A stretch of DNA of 64,000 nt from Mesostigma viride (lineage: Eukaryota; Streptophyta; Mesostigmatophyceae; Mesostigmatales; Mesostigmataceae): assembly GCA_009746045.1 (NCBI GenBank), contig RPFO01000648.1, positions 1,429,632 through 1,493,631 of the forward strand. Direction: 5' to 3'. The notes under the pieces are model-generated. The model ran no database searches. It was not told the DNA's origin and saw only the letters and a list, made by a program, of their open reading frames with translations. This document shows, piece by piece, positions 6,918 through 22,500 of the stretch (positions are counted from its first letter, which is position 1; the number at the start of each line of letters is the position of its first letter). A program made the translations under genes and the position numbers.

Positions 6918-9599
6918 TGTGCGTGCCACCATATGCGTTCCTGGCCTGCCCGTGCACAGATACACAAGCACAGGTAACGGGAGCCACACACACACAAGCA
7001 CAGGTAACGGGAGCCACACACGCACAAGCACAAGCACAGGTAACGGGAGCCACACACGCACAAGCACAAGCACAGGTAACGGGAGCCACACACACACAAG
7101 CACAGGTAACGGGAGCCACACACACAAGCACAAGCACAGGTAACGGGAGCCACACACGCACAAGCACAGGTAACGGGAGCCACACACGCACAAGCACAAG
7201 CACAGGTAACGGGAGCCACACACGCACAAGCACAAGCACAGGTAACGGGAGCCACACAAGCACAAGCACAAGCACAGGTAACGGGAGCCACACAAGCACA
7301 AGCACAGGTAACGGGAGCCACACACACACAAGCACAGGTAACGGGAGCCACACACGCACAAGCACAAGCACAGGTAACGGGAGCCACACACGCACAAGCA
7401 CAAGCACAGGTAACGGGAGCCACACACACACAAGCACAGGTAACGGGAGCCACACACACAAGCACAAGCACAGGTAACGGGAGCCACACACGCACAAGCA
7501 CAGGTAACGGGAGCCACACACGCACAAGCACAAGCACAGGTAACGGGAGCCACACACGCACAAGCACAAGCACAGGTAACGGGAGCCACACAAGCACAAG
7601 CACAGGTAACGGGAGCCACACACGCACAAGCACAGGTAACGGGAGCCACACACACACAAGCACAAGCACAGGTAACGGGAGCCACACAAGCACAAGCACA
7701 GGTAACGGGAGCCACACACGCACAAGCACAGGTAACGGGAGCCACACACGCACAAGCACAGGTAACGGGAGCCACACACACACAAGCACAGGTAACGGGA
7801 GCCACACAAGCACAAGCACAGGTAACGGGAGCCACACACACACAAGCACAAGCACAGGTAACGGGAGCCACACACGCACAAGCACAAGCACAGGTAACGG
7901 GAGCCACACACACACAAGCACAGGTAACGGGAGCCACACACGCACACGCACAAGCACAGGTAACGGGAGCCACACACACACAAGCACAAGCACAGGTAAC
8001 GGGAGCCACACACGCACAAGCACAAGCACAGGTAACGGGAGCCACACACGCACAAGCACAGGTAACGGGAGCCACACACGCACAAGCACAAGCACAGGTA
8101 ACGGGAGCCACACACACACAAGCACAGGTAACGGGAGCCACACACGCACAAGCACAAGCACAGGTAACGGGAGCCACACAAGCACAAGCACAGGTAACGG
8201 GAGCCACACACACACAAGCACAAGCACAGGTAACGGGAGCCACACACGCACAAGCACAGGTAACGGGAGCCACACACACACAAGCACAGGTAACGGGAGC
8301 CACACACGCACAAGCACAAGCACAGGTAACGGGAGCCACACAAGCACAAGCACAGGTAACGGGAGCCACACACACACAAGCACAAGCACAGGTAACGGGA
8401 GCCACACACGCACAAGCACAGGTAACGGGAGCCACACACGCACAAGCACAAGCACAGGTAACGGGAGCCACACACGCACAAGCACAAGCACAGGTAACGG
8501 GAGCCACACACACACGCACAAGCACAGGTAACGGGAGCCACACAAGCACAAGCACAAGCACAGGTAACGGGAGCCACACACGCACAAGCACAAGCACAGG
8601 TAACGGGAGCCACACACACACAAGCACAAGCACAGGTAACGGGAGCCACACACGCACAAGCACAAGCACAGGTAACGGGAGCCACACACGCACAAGCACA
8701 AGCACAAGCACAGGTAACGGGAGCCACACACGCACAAGCACAAGCACAAGCACAGGTAACGGGAGCCACACACACACAAGCACAGGTAACGGGAGCCACA
8801 CACACACAAGCACAGGTAACGGGAGCCACACAAGCACAAGCACAGGTAACGGGAGCCACACACGCACAAGCACAAGCACAGGTAACGGGAGCCACACACA
8901 CACAAGCACAAGCACAGGTAACGGGAGCCACACACACACAAGCACAAGCACAGGTAACGGGAGCCACACAAGCACAAGCACAGGTAACGGGAGCCACACA
9001 CGCACAAGCACAAGCACAGGTAACGGGAGCCACACACGCACAAGCACAGGTAACGGGAGCCACACACGCACAAGCACAGGTAACGGGAGCCACACGCACA
9101 AGCACAAGCACAGGTAACGGGAGCCACACAAGCACACAAGCACAAGCACAGGTAACGGGAGCCACACACGCACAAGCACAAGCACAGGTAACGGGAGCCA
9201 CACACACACAAGCACAAGCACAGGTAACGGGAGCCACACACACACAAGCACAAGCACAGGTAACGGGAGCCACACACGCACAAGCACAGGTAACGGGAGC
9301 CACACAAGCACAAGCACAGGTAACGGGAGCCACACAAGCACAAGCACAGGTAACGGGAGCCACACACACACAAGCACAAGCACAGGTAACGGGAGCCACA
9401 CACGCACAAGCACAAGCACAGGTAACGGGAGCCACACACGCACGCACAAGCACAGGTAACGGGAGCCACACGCACAAGCACAAGCACAGGTAACGGGAGC
9501 CACACACGCACAAGCACAGGTAACGGGAGCCACACACGCACAAGCACAAGCACAGGTAACGGGAGCCACACAAGCACAAGCACAAGCACAGGTAACGGG

Positions 9600-12500
9600 A
9601 GCCACACACACACAAGCACAAGCACAGGTAACGGGAGCCACACACACACAAGCACAAGCACAGGTAACGGGAGCCACACACACACAAGCACAAGCACAGG
9701 TAACGGGAGCCACACAAGCACAAGCACAGGTAACGGGAGCCACACACACACAAGCACAGGTAACGGGAGCCACACACGCACAAGCACAAGCACAGGTAAC
9801 GGGAGCCACACACACACAAGCACAAGCACAGGTAACGGGAGCCACACACGCACAAGCACAAGCACAGGTAACGGGAGCCACACACGCACAAGCACAAGCA
9901 CAGGTAACGGGAGCCACACACGCACAAGCACAAGCACAGGTAACGGGAGCCACACACGCACAAGCACAAGCACAGGTAACGGGAGCCACACACGCACAAG
10001 CACAAGCACAGGTAACGGGAGCCACACACACGCACAAGCACAAGCACAGGTAACGGGAGCCACACAAGCACAAGCACAGGTAACGGGAGCCACACACACA
10101 CAAGCACAAGCACAGGTAACGGGAGCCACACACACACAAGCACAGGTAACGGGAGCCACACACGCACAAGCACAGGTAACGGGAGCCACACAGCACAAGC
10201 ACAAGCACAGGTAACGGGAGCCACACACACACAAGCACAGGTAACGGGAGCCACACACGCACAGCACAAGCACAGGTAACGGGAGCCACACACACACAAG
10301 CACAAGCACAGGTAACGGGAGCCACACACAAGCACAAGCACAGGTAACGGGAGCCACACACGCACAAGCACAAGCACAGGTAACGGGAGCCACACACGCA
10401 CAAGCACAGGTAACGGGAGCCACACACGCACAAGCACAAGCACAGGTAACGGGAGCCACACACACACGCACAAGCACAGGTAACGGGAGCCACACACACA
10501 CAAGCACAGGTAACAGGAGCCACACACACACAAGCACAGGTAACGGGAGCCACACAGCACAAGCACAAGCACAGGTAACGGGAGCCACACACACACGCAC
10601 AAGCACAGGTAACGGGAGCCACACAAGCACAAGCACAGGTAACGGGAGCCACACACACACAAGCACAGGTAACGGGAGCCGCACACGCACAAGCACAGGT
10701 AACGGGAGCCACACAAGCACAAGCACAGGTAACGGGAGCCACACACGCACAAGCACAGGTAACGGGAGCCACACACACACGCACAAGCACAGGTAACGGG
10801 AGCCACACACACACAAGCACAAGCACAGGTAACGGGAGCCACACACACACAAGCACAAGCACAGGTAACGGGAGCCACACAAGCACAAGCACAGGTAACG
10901 GGAGCCACACACACACAAGCACAGGTAACGGGAGCCACACACGCACAAGCACAAGCACAGGTAACGGGAGCCACACACGCACAAGCACAAGCACAGGTAA
11001 CGGGAGCACACACACGCACAAGCACAAGCACAGGTAACGGGAGCCACACACACAAGCACAAGCACAGGTAACGGGAGCCACACACGCACAAGCACAAGCA
11101 CAGGTAACGGGAGCCACACACACGCACAAGCACAAGCACAGGTAACGGGAGCCACACACACACAAGCACAGGTAACGGGAGCCACACACGCACAAGCACA
11201 GGTAACGGGAGCCACACAAGCACAAGCACAAGCACAGGTAACGGGAGCCACACACACACAAGCACAGGTAACGGGAGCCACACACGCACACGCACAAGCA
11301 CAGGTAACGGGAGCCACACACACACAAGCACAAGCACAGGTAACGGGAGCCACACACAAGCACAAGCACAGGTAACGGGAGCCACACACGCACAAGCACA
11401 AGCACAGGTAACGGGAGCCACACACGCACAAGCACAGGTAACGGGAGCCACACACGCACAAGCACAAGCACAGGTAACGGGAGCCACACACACACGCACA
11501 AGCACAGGTAACGGGAGCCACACACACACAAGCACAGGTAACGGGAGCCACACACACACAAGCACAGGTAACGGGAGCCACACAGCACAAGCACAAGCAC
11601 AGGTAACGGGAGCCACACACACAGCACAAGCACAGGTAACGGGAGCCACACAAGCACAAGCACAGGTAACGGGAGCCACACACACACAAGCACAGGTAAC
11701 GGGAGCCACACAGCACAAGCACAAGCACAGGTAACGGGAGCCACACACACACAAGCACAGGTAACGGGAGCCACACACGCACAAGCACAGGTAACGGGAG
11801 CCACACAAGCACAAGCACAGGTAACGGGAGCCACACACGCACAAGCACAGGTAACGGGAGCCACACACACAGCACAAGCACAGGTAACGGGAGCCACACA
11901 CACACAAGCACAAGCACAGGTAACGGGAGCCACACACGCACAAGCACAAGCACAGGTAACGGGAGCCACACACGCACAAGCACAAGCACAGGTAACGGGA
12001 GCCACACACGCACAAGCACAAGCACAGGTAACGGGAGCCACACACGCACAAGCACAAGCACAGGTAACGGGAGCCACACACGCACAAGCACAAGCACAGG
12101 TAACGGGAGCCACACACACGCACAAGCACAAGCACAGGTAACGGGAGCCACACAAGCACAAGCACAGGTAACGGGAGCCACACACACACAAGCACAAGCA
12201 CAGGTAACGGGAGCCACACACACACAAGCACAGGTAACGGGAGCCACACACGCACAAGCACAGGTAACGGGAGCCACACAGCACAAGCACAAGCACAGGT
12301 AACGGGAGCCACACACACACAAGCACAGGTAACGGGAGCCACACACGCACAGCACAAGCACAGGTAACGGGAGCCACACACACACAAGCACAAGCACAGG
12401 TAACGGGAGCCACACACAAGCACAAGCACAGGTAACGGGAGCCACACACGCACAAGCACAAGCACAGGTAACGGGAGCCACACACGCACAAGCACAGGTA

Positions 12501-14150
12501 ACGGGAGCCACACACGCACAAGCACAAGCACAGGTAACGGGAGCCACACACACGCACAAGCACAGGTAACGGGAGCCACACACACACAAGCACAGGTAAC
12601 AGGAGCCACACACACACAAGCACAGGTAACGGGAGCCACACAAGCACAAGCACAAGCACAGGTAACGGGAGCCACACACACAGCACAAGCACAGGTAACG
12701 GGAGCACACACAAGCACAAGCACAGGTAACGGGAGCCACACACACACAAGCACAGGTAACGGGAGCCACACACGCACAAGCACAGGTAACGGGAGCCACA
12801 CAAGCACAAGCACAGGTAACGGGAGCCACACACGCACAAGCACAGGTAACGGGAGCCACACACACAGCACAAGCACAGGTAACGGGAGCCACACACACAC
12901 AAGCACAAGCACAGGTAACGGGAGCCACACACACACAAGCACAAGCACAGGTAACGGGAGCCACACAAGCACAAGCACAGGTAACGGGAGCCACACACAC
13001 ACAAGCACAGGTAACGGGAGCCACACACGCACAAGCACAAGCACAGGTAACGGGAGCCACACACGCACAAGCACAAGCACAGGTAACGGGAGCCACACAC
13101 GCACAAGCACAAGCACAGGTAACGGGAGCCACACACACAAGCACAAGCACAGGTAACGGGAGCCACACACGCACAAGCACAAGCACAGGTAACGGGAGCA
13201 CACACACGCACAAGCACAAGCACAGGTAACGGGAGCCACACACACACAAGCACAGGTAACGGGAGCCACACACGCACAAGCACAGGTAACGGGAGCCACA
13301 CAGCACAAGCACAAGCACAGGTAACGGGAGCCACACACACACAAGCACAGGTAACGGGAGCCACACACGCACAGCACAAGCACAGGTAACGGGAGCCACA
13401 CACACACAAGCACAAGCACAGGTAACGGGAGCCACACACAAGCACAAGCACAGGTAACGGGAGCCACACACGCACAAGCACAAGCACAGGTAACGGGAGC
13501 CACACACGCACAAGCACAGGTAACGGGAGCCACACACGCACAAGCACAAGCACAGGTAACGGGAGCCACACACACAGCACAAGCACAGGTAACGGGAGCC
13601 ACACACACACAAGCACAGGTAACGGGAGCCACACACACACAAGCACAGGTAACGGGAGCCACACACACAAGCACAAGCACAGGTAACGGGAGCCACACAC
13701 ACAGCACAAGCACAGGTAACGGGAGCCACACAAGCACAAGCACAGGTAACGGGAGCCACACACACACAAGCACAGGTAACGGGAGCCACACAGCACAAGC
13801 ACAAGCACAGGTAACGGGAGCCACACACACACAAGCACAGGTAACGGGAGCCACACACGCACAAGCACAGGTAACGGGAGCCACACAAGCACAAGCACAG
13901 GTAACGGGAGCCACACACGCACAAGCACAGGTAACGGGAGCCACACACACAGCACAAGCACAGGTAACGGGAGCCACACACACACAAGCACAAGCACAGG
14001 TAACGGGAGCCACACACACACAAGCACAAGCACAGGTAACGGGAGCCACACAAGCACAAGCACAGGTAACGGGAGCCACACACACACAAGCACAAGCACA
14101 GGTAACGGGAGCCACACACGCACAAGCACAAGCACAGGTAACGGGAGCCA
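9600..14150. repeat. Higher-order repeat, ~1.05 kb period, about four copies
   Basis: The order of unit variants repeats. A diagnostic run (30-bp CACACACA unit, CGCA unit, AAGC unit, CGCA unit, long CACAC unit) has its AAGC unit core ending at 10710, 11802, 12797 and 13882, spacings of 1092, 995 and 1085 bp. Three consecutive identical 30-bp CACACACA units recur near 10.5, 11.5, 12.6 and 13.6 kb. A rare core variant GGTAACAGG is shared by copies at about 10513 and 12596. Copies differ by gain or loss of about three units. Confidence 0.8.
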
Positions 14151-17100
14151 CACACGCACAAGCACAAGCACAGGTAACGGGAGCACACACGCACACAAGC
14201 ACAGGTAACGGGAGCCACACACACACAAGCACAAGCACAGGTAACGGGAGCCACACACACACAAGCACAAGCACAGGTAACGGGAGCCACACACGCACAA
14301 GCACAGGTAACGGGAGCCGCACACGCACAAGCACAAGCACAGGTAACGGGAGCCACACACGCACAAGCACAAGCACAGGTAACGGGAGCCACACGCACAC
14401 AAGCACAGGTAACGGGAGCCACACACACACAAGCACAAGCACAGGTAACGGGAGCCACACACGCACAAGCACAAGCACAGGTAACGGGAGCCACACACGC
14501 ACAAGCACAGGTAACGGGAGCCACACACGCACAAGCACAAGCACAGGTAACGGGAGCCACACACGCACAAGCACAGGTAACGGGAGCCACACACGCACAA
14601 GCACAGGTAACGGGAGCCACACACGCACAAGCACAAGCACAGGTAACGGGAGCCACACACGCACAAGCACAAGCACAGGTAACGGGAGCCACACACGCAC
14701 AAGCACAAGCACAGGTAACGGGAGCCACACACGCACAAGCACAAGCACAGGTAACGGGAGCCACACACGCACAAGCACAAGCACAGGTAACGGGAGCCAC
14801 ACACACACAAGCACAAGCACAGGTAACGGGAGCCACACAAGCACAAGCACAGGTAACGGGAGCCACACACACAAGCACAAGCACAGGTAACGGGAGCCAC
14901 ACACGCACAAGCACAAGCACAGGTAACGGGAGCCACACACGCACAAGCACAAGCACAGGTAACGGGAGCCACACACACACAAGCACAAGCACAGGTAACG
15001 GGAGCCACACACGCACAAGCACAAGCACAGGTAACGGGAGCCACACACGCACAAGCACAGGTAACGGGAGCCACACACGCACAAGCACAAGCACAGGTAA
15101 CGGGAGCCACACACGCACAAGCACAAGCACAGGTAACGGGAGCCACACACGCACAAGCACAAGCACAGGTAACGGGAGCCACACACGCACAAGCACAAGC
15201 ACAGGTAACGGGAGCCACACACGCACAAGCACAAGCACAGGTAACGGGAGCCACACACGCACAAGCACAAGCACAGGTAACGGGAGCCACACACGCACAA
15301 GCACAGGTAACGGGAGCCACACACGCACAAGCACAGGTAACGGGAGCCACACAAGCACAAGCACAGGTAACGGGAGCCACACAAGCACAAGCACAGGTAA
15401 CGGGAGCCACACACACACAAGCACAAGCACAGGTAACGGGAGCCACACACGCACAAGCACAAGCACAGGTAACGGGAGCCACACACGCACAAGCACAGGT
15501 AACGGGAGCCACACAAGCACAAGCACAGGTAACGGGAGCCACACACGCACAAGCACAAGCACAGGTAACGGGAGCCACACACGCACAAGCACAAGCACAG
15601 GTAACGGGAGCCACACACACAAGCACAAGCACAGGTAACGGGAGCCACACACGCACAAGCACAAGCACAGGTAACGGGAGCCACACACACACAAGCACAA
15701 GCACAGGTAACGGGAGCCACACACGCACAAGCACAAGCACAGGTAACGGGAGCCACACACACACAAGCACAAGCACAGGTAACGGGAGCCACACACGCAC
15801 AAGCACAAGCACAGGTAACGGGAGCCACACACACAAGCACAAGCACAGGTAACGGGAGCCACACACGCACAAGCACAAGCACAGGTAACCGGAGCCACAC
15901 ACACACAAGCACAAGCACAGGTAACGGGAGCCACACACGCACAAGCACAGGTAACGGGAGCCACACACGCACAAGCACAGGTAACGGGAGCCACACACAC
16001 ACACGCACAAGCACAGGTAACGGGAGACACACACAAGCACAAGCACAGGTAACGGGAGCCACACAAGCACAAGCACAGGTAACGGGAGCCACACACGCAC
16101 AAGCACAGGTAACGGGAGCCACACACGCACAAGCACAAGCACAGGTAACGGGAGCCACACACGCACAAGCACAAGCACAGGTAACGGGAGCCACACACAC
16201 ACAAGCACAAGCACAGGTAACGGGAGCCACACACGCACAAGCACAAGCACAGGTAACGGGAGCCACACACACACAAGCACAAGCACAGGTAACGGGAGCC
16301 ACACAAGCACAAGCACAGGTAACGGGAGCCACACACACACAAGCACAAGCACAGGTAACGGGAGCCACACACGCACAAGCACAGGTAACGGGAGCCACAC
16401 AAGCACAAGCACAGGTAACGGGAGCCACACACAAGCACAAGCACAGGTAACGGGAGCCACACACACACAAGCACAGGTAACGGGAGCCACACACGCACAA
16501 GCACAGGTAACGGGAGCCACACACACACAAGCACAGGTAACGGGAGCCACACACGCACAAGCACAGGTAACGGGAGCCACACACGCACAAGCACAAGCAC
16601 AGGTAACGGGAGCCACACACGCACAAGCACAAGCACAGGTAACGGGAGCCACACAAGCACAAGCACAGGTAACGGGAGCCACACACACACAAGCACAAGC
16701 ACAGGTAACGGGAGCCACACACACACAAGCACAAGCACAGGTAACGGGAGCCACACACGCACAAGCACAGGTAACGGGAGCCACACACGCACAAGCACAA
16801 GCACAGGTAACGGGAGCCACACACGCACAAGCACAGGTAACGGGAGCCACACAGCACAAGCACAGGTAACGGGAGCACACACAAGCACAAGCACAGGTAA
16901 CGGGAGCCACACACACACAGCACAAGCACAGGTAACGGGAGCCACACACACAAGCACAAGCACAGGTAACGGGAGCCACACACGCACAAGCACAAGCACA
17001 GGTAACGGGAGCCACACACGCACAAGCACAAGCACAGGTAACGGGAGCCACACACGCACAAGCACAAGCACAGGTAACGGGAGCCACACACAGCACAAGC

Positions 17101-18985
17101 ACAGGTAACGGGAGCCACACACGCACAAGCACAGGTAACGGGAGCCACACACACACAGCACAAGCACAGGTAACGGGAGCCACACACACACAAGCACAAG
17201 CACAGGTAACGGGAGCCACACACGCACAAGCACAAGCACAGGTAACGGGAGCCACACACACAAGCACAAGCACAGGTAACGGGAGCCACACACGCACAAG
17301 CACAAGCACAGGTAACGGGAGCCACACACGCACAAGCACAAGCACAGGTAACGGGAGCCACACACGCACAAGCACAAGCACAGGTAACGGGAGCCACACA
17401 AGCACAAGCACAGGTAACGGGAGCCACACACACAAGCACAAGCACAGGTAACGGGAGCCACACACGCACAAGCACAAGCACAGGTAACGGGAGCCACACA
17501 CACACAAGCACAGGTAACGGGAGCCACACACACACAAGCACAGGTAACGGGAGCCACACACACACAAGCACAGGTAACGGGAGCCACACAAGCACAAGCA
17601 CAGGTAACGGGAGCCACACACACACAAGCACAAGCACAGGTAACGGGAGCACACACAAGCACAAGCACAGGTAACGGGAGCCACACACGCACAAGCACAA
17701 GCACAGGTAACGGGAGCCACACACACAAGCACAAGCACAGGTAACGGGAGCCACACAAGCACAAGCACAGGTAACGGGAGCCACACACACACAAGCACAA
17801 GCACAGGTAACGGGAGCCACACACGCACAAGCACAAGCACAGGTAACGGGAGCCACACACACAAGCACAAGCACAGGTAACGGGAGCCACACACACAAGC
17901 ACAAGCACAGGTAACGGGAGCCACACACGCACAAGCACAAGCACAGGTAACGGGAGCCACACACGCACAAGCACAAGCACAGGTAACGGGAGCCACACAG
18001 CACAAGCACAAGCACAGGTAACGGGAGCCACACACAGCACAAGCACAGGTAACGGGAGCCACACACGCACAAGCACAGGTAACGGGAGCCACACAGCACA
18101 AGCACAAGCACAGGTAACGGGAGCCACACACACACAGCACAAGCACAGGTAACGGGAGCCACACACACAAGCACAAGCACAGGTAACGGGAGCACACACA
18201 CAAGCACAAGCACAGGTAACGGGAGCCACACACGCACAAGCACAAGCACAGGTAACGGGAGCCACACACGCACAAGCACAAGCACAGGTAACGGGAGCCA
18301 CACACGCACAAGCACAAGCACAGGTAACGGGAGCCACACACACAAGCACAAGCACAGGTAACGGGAGCCACACACGCACAAGCACAAGCACAGGTAACGG
18401 GAGCCACACACACACAAGCACAGGTAACGGGAGCCACACACACACAAGCACAAGCACAGGTAACGGGAGCCACACACGCACAAGCACAGGTAACGGGAGC
18501 CACACACACACAAGCACAAGCACAGGTAACGGGAGCCACACACACACAAGCACAAGCACAGGTAACGGGAGCCACACACAGCACAAGCACAGGTAACGGG
18601 AGCCACACACGCACAAGCACAAGCACAGGTAACGGGAGCCACACACGCACAAGCACAGGTAACGGGAGCCACACACACACAAGCACAAGCACAGGTAACG
18701 GGAGCCACACACGCACAAGCACAGGTAACGGGAGCCACACACGCACAAGCACAAGCACAGGTAACGGGAGCCACACAAGCACAAGCACAGGTAACGGGAG
18801 CCACACACACACAAGCACAGGCAACGGGAGCGGCAGACACACAAGCACAAGCACAGGTAACGGGAGCCACACACACACAAGCACAAGCACAGGTAACGGG
18901 AGCCACACACACAAGCACAAGCACAGGTAACGGGAGCCACACACACACAAGCACAGGTAACGGGAGCCACACAAGCACAAGCACA

Positions 18986-19561
18986 GGTAACGGGAGCCAC
19001 ACACGCACAAGCACAAGCACAGGTAACGGGAGCCACACACGCACAAGCACAAGCACAGGTAACGGGAGCCACACACGCACAAGCACAAGCACAGGTAACG
19101 GGAGCCACACACGCACAAGCACAAGCACAGGTAACGGGAGCCACACACACACAAGCACAAGCACAGGTAACGGGAGCCACACACACACAAGCACAAGCAC
19201 AGGTAACGGGAGCCACACACGCACAAGCACAAGCACAGGTAACGGGAGCCACACACACACAAGCACAAGCACAGGTAACGGGAGCCACACACGCACAAGC
19301 ACAAGCACAGGTAACGGGAGCCACACACGCACAAGCACAAGCACAGGTAACGGGAGCCACACACGCACAAGCACAAGCACAGGTAACGGGAGCCACACAC
19401 ACACAAGCACAAGCACAGGTAACGGGAGCCACACACACACAAGCACAAGCACAGGTAACGGGAGCCACACACGCACAAGCACAAGCACAGGTAACGGGAG
19501 CCACACACGCACAAGCACAAGCACAGGTAACGGGAGCCACACACACACAAGCACAAGCACA
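18986..19561. repeat. Sixteen consecutive 36-bp units
   Basis: GGTAAC cores run in exact 36-bp register from 18986, and the register breaks only with a 30-bp unit whose core starts at 19562; 576 bp is exactly sixteen units. The units still alternate CGCA and CACA linkers, so length has been homogenised without base identity. Confidence 0.85.
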
Positions 19562-22500
19562 GGTAACGGGAGCCACACAAGCACAAGCACAGGTAACGGG
19601 AGCCACACACGCACAAGCACAAGCACAGGTAACGGGAGCCACACACGCACAAGCACAGGTAACGGGAGCCACACACGCACAAGCACAAGCACAGGTAACG
19701 GGAGCCACACACGCACAAGCACAAGCACAGGTAACGGGAGCCACACACGCACAAGCACAAGCACAGGTAACGGGAGCCACACACGCACAAGCACAGGTAA
19801 CGGGAGCCACACACGCACAAGCACAAGCACAGGTAACGGGAGCCACACACACAAGCACAAGCACAGGTAACGGGAGCCACACACGCACAAGCACAAGCAC
19901 AGGTAACGGGAGCCACACACACACAAGCACAGGTAACGGGAGCCACACAAGCACAAGCACAGGTAACGGGAGCCACCACAAGCACAAGCACAGGTAACGG
20001 GAGCCACACACGCACAAGCACAGGTAACGGGAGCCACACACAAGCACAAGCACAGGTAACGGGAGCCACACACGCACAAGCACAAGCACAGGTAACGGGA
20101 GCCCACACGCACAAGCACAAGCACAGGTAACGGGAGCCACACACACACAGCACAAGCACAGGTAACGGGAGCCACACACACACAAGCACAAGCACAGGTA
20201 ACGGGAGCCACACACAAGCACAAGCACAGGTAACGGGAGCCACACACACAGCACAAGCACAGGTAACGGGAGCCACACACGCACAAGCACAAGCACAGGT
20301 AACGGGAGCCACACACGCACAAGCACAAGCACAGGTAACGGGAGCCACACACGCACAAGCACAGGTAACGGGAGCCACACACGCACAAGCACAAGCACAG
20401 GTAACGGGAGCCACACACGCACAAGCACAGGTAACGGGAGCCACACACAAGCACAAGCACAGGTAACGGGAGCCACACACGCACAAGCACAAGCACAGGT
20501 AACGGGAGCCACACACGCACAAGCACAAGCACAGGTAACGGGAGCCACACAAGCACAAGCACAGGTAACGGGAGCCACACACACAAGCACAAGCACAGGT
20601 AACGGGAGCCACACACACACAAGCACAAGCACAGGTAACGGGAGCCACACAAGCACAAGCACAGGTAACGGGAGCCACACACACACAGCACAAGCACAGG
20701 TAACGGGAGCCACACAAGCACAAGCACAGGTAACGGGAGCCACACACAGCACAAGCACAGGTAACGGGAGCACACACAAGCACAAGCACAGGTAACGGGA
20801 GCCACACACACAAGCACAAGCACAGGTAACGGGAGCCACACAGCACAAGCACAAGCACAGGTAACGGGAGCCACACACACAAGCACAAGCACAGGTAACG
20901 GGAGCCACACAGCACAAGCACAAGCACAGGTAACGGGAGCCACACAAGCACAAGCACAGGTAACGGGAGCCACACACGCACAAGCACAAGCACAGGTAAC
21001 GGGAGCCACACACACACAAGCACAAGCACAGGTAACGGGAGCCACACACACAAGCACAAGCACAGGTAACGGGAGCCACACACACAAGCACAAGCACAGG
21101 TAACGGGAGCCACACACAAGCACAAGCACAGGTAACGGGAGCCACACAGCACAAGCACAAGCACAGGTAACGGGAGCCACACAAGCACAAGCACAGGTAA
21201 CGGGAGCCACACACACAAGCACAAGCACAGGTAACGGGAGCCACACACGCACAAGCACAGGTAACGGGAGCCACACAAGCACAAGCACAGGTAACGGGAG
21301 CCACACACGCACAAGCACAAGCACAGGTAACGGGAGCCACACACACACAAGCACAAGCACAGGTAACGGGAGCCACACAGCACAAGCACAAGCACAGGTA
21401 ACGGGAGCCACACACGCACAAGCACAGGTAACGGGAGCCACACACACACAAGCACAAGCACAGGTAACGGGAGCCACACACGCACAAGCACAGGTAACGG
21501 GAGCCACACACGCACAAGCACAGGTAACGGGAGCCACACACACACAAGCACAAGCACAGGTAACGGGAGCCACACACAGCACAAGCACAGGTAACGGGAG
21601 CCACACACGCACAAGCACAGGTAACGGGAGCCACACACACACAAGCACAAGCACAGGTAACGGGAGCCACACAAGCACAAGCACAGGTAACGGGAGCCAC
21701 ACACAGCACAAGCACAGGTAACGGGAGCCACACACGCACAAGCACAGGTAACGGGAGCCACACACGCACAAGCACAAGCACAGGTAACGGGAGCCACACA
21801 CAGCACAAGCACAGGTAACGGGAGCCACACACACACAAGCACAAGCACAGGTAACGGGAGCCACACACGCACAAGCACAAGCACAGGTAACGGGAGCCAC
21901 ACACACAAGCACAAGCACAGGTAACGGGAGCCACACACGCACAAGCACAAGCACAGGTAACGGGAGCCACACGCACAAGCACAAGCACAGGTAACGGGAG
22001 CCACACACACACAAGCACAAGCACAGGTAACGGGAGCACACACACACACAAGCACAAGCACAGGTAACGGGAGCCACACAAGCACAAGCACAGGTAACGG
22101 GAGCCACACACAGCACAAGCACAGGTAACGGGAGCCACACACGCACAAGCACAAGCACAGGTAACGGGAGCCACACACGCACAAGCACAAGCACAGGTAA
22201 CGGGAGCCACACACGCACAAGCACAAGCACAGGTAACGGGAGCCACACACGCACAAGCACAAGCACAGGTAACGGGAGCCACACACGCACAAGCACAAGC
22301 ACAGGTAACGGGAGCCACACACGCACAAGCACAGGTAACGGGAGCCACACACGCACAAGCACAAGCACAGGTAACGGGAGCCACACACGCACAAGCACAA
22401 GCACAGGTAACGGGAGCCACACACACAAGCACAAGCACAGGTAACGGGAGCCACACACACACAAGCACAAGCACAGGTAACGGGAGCCACACACGCACAA

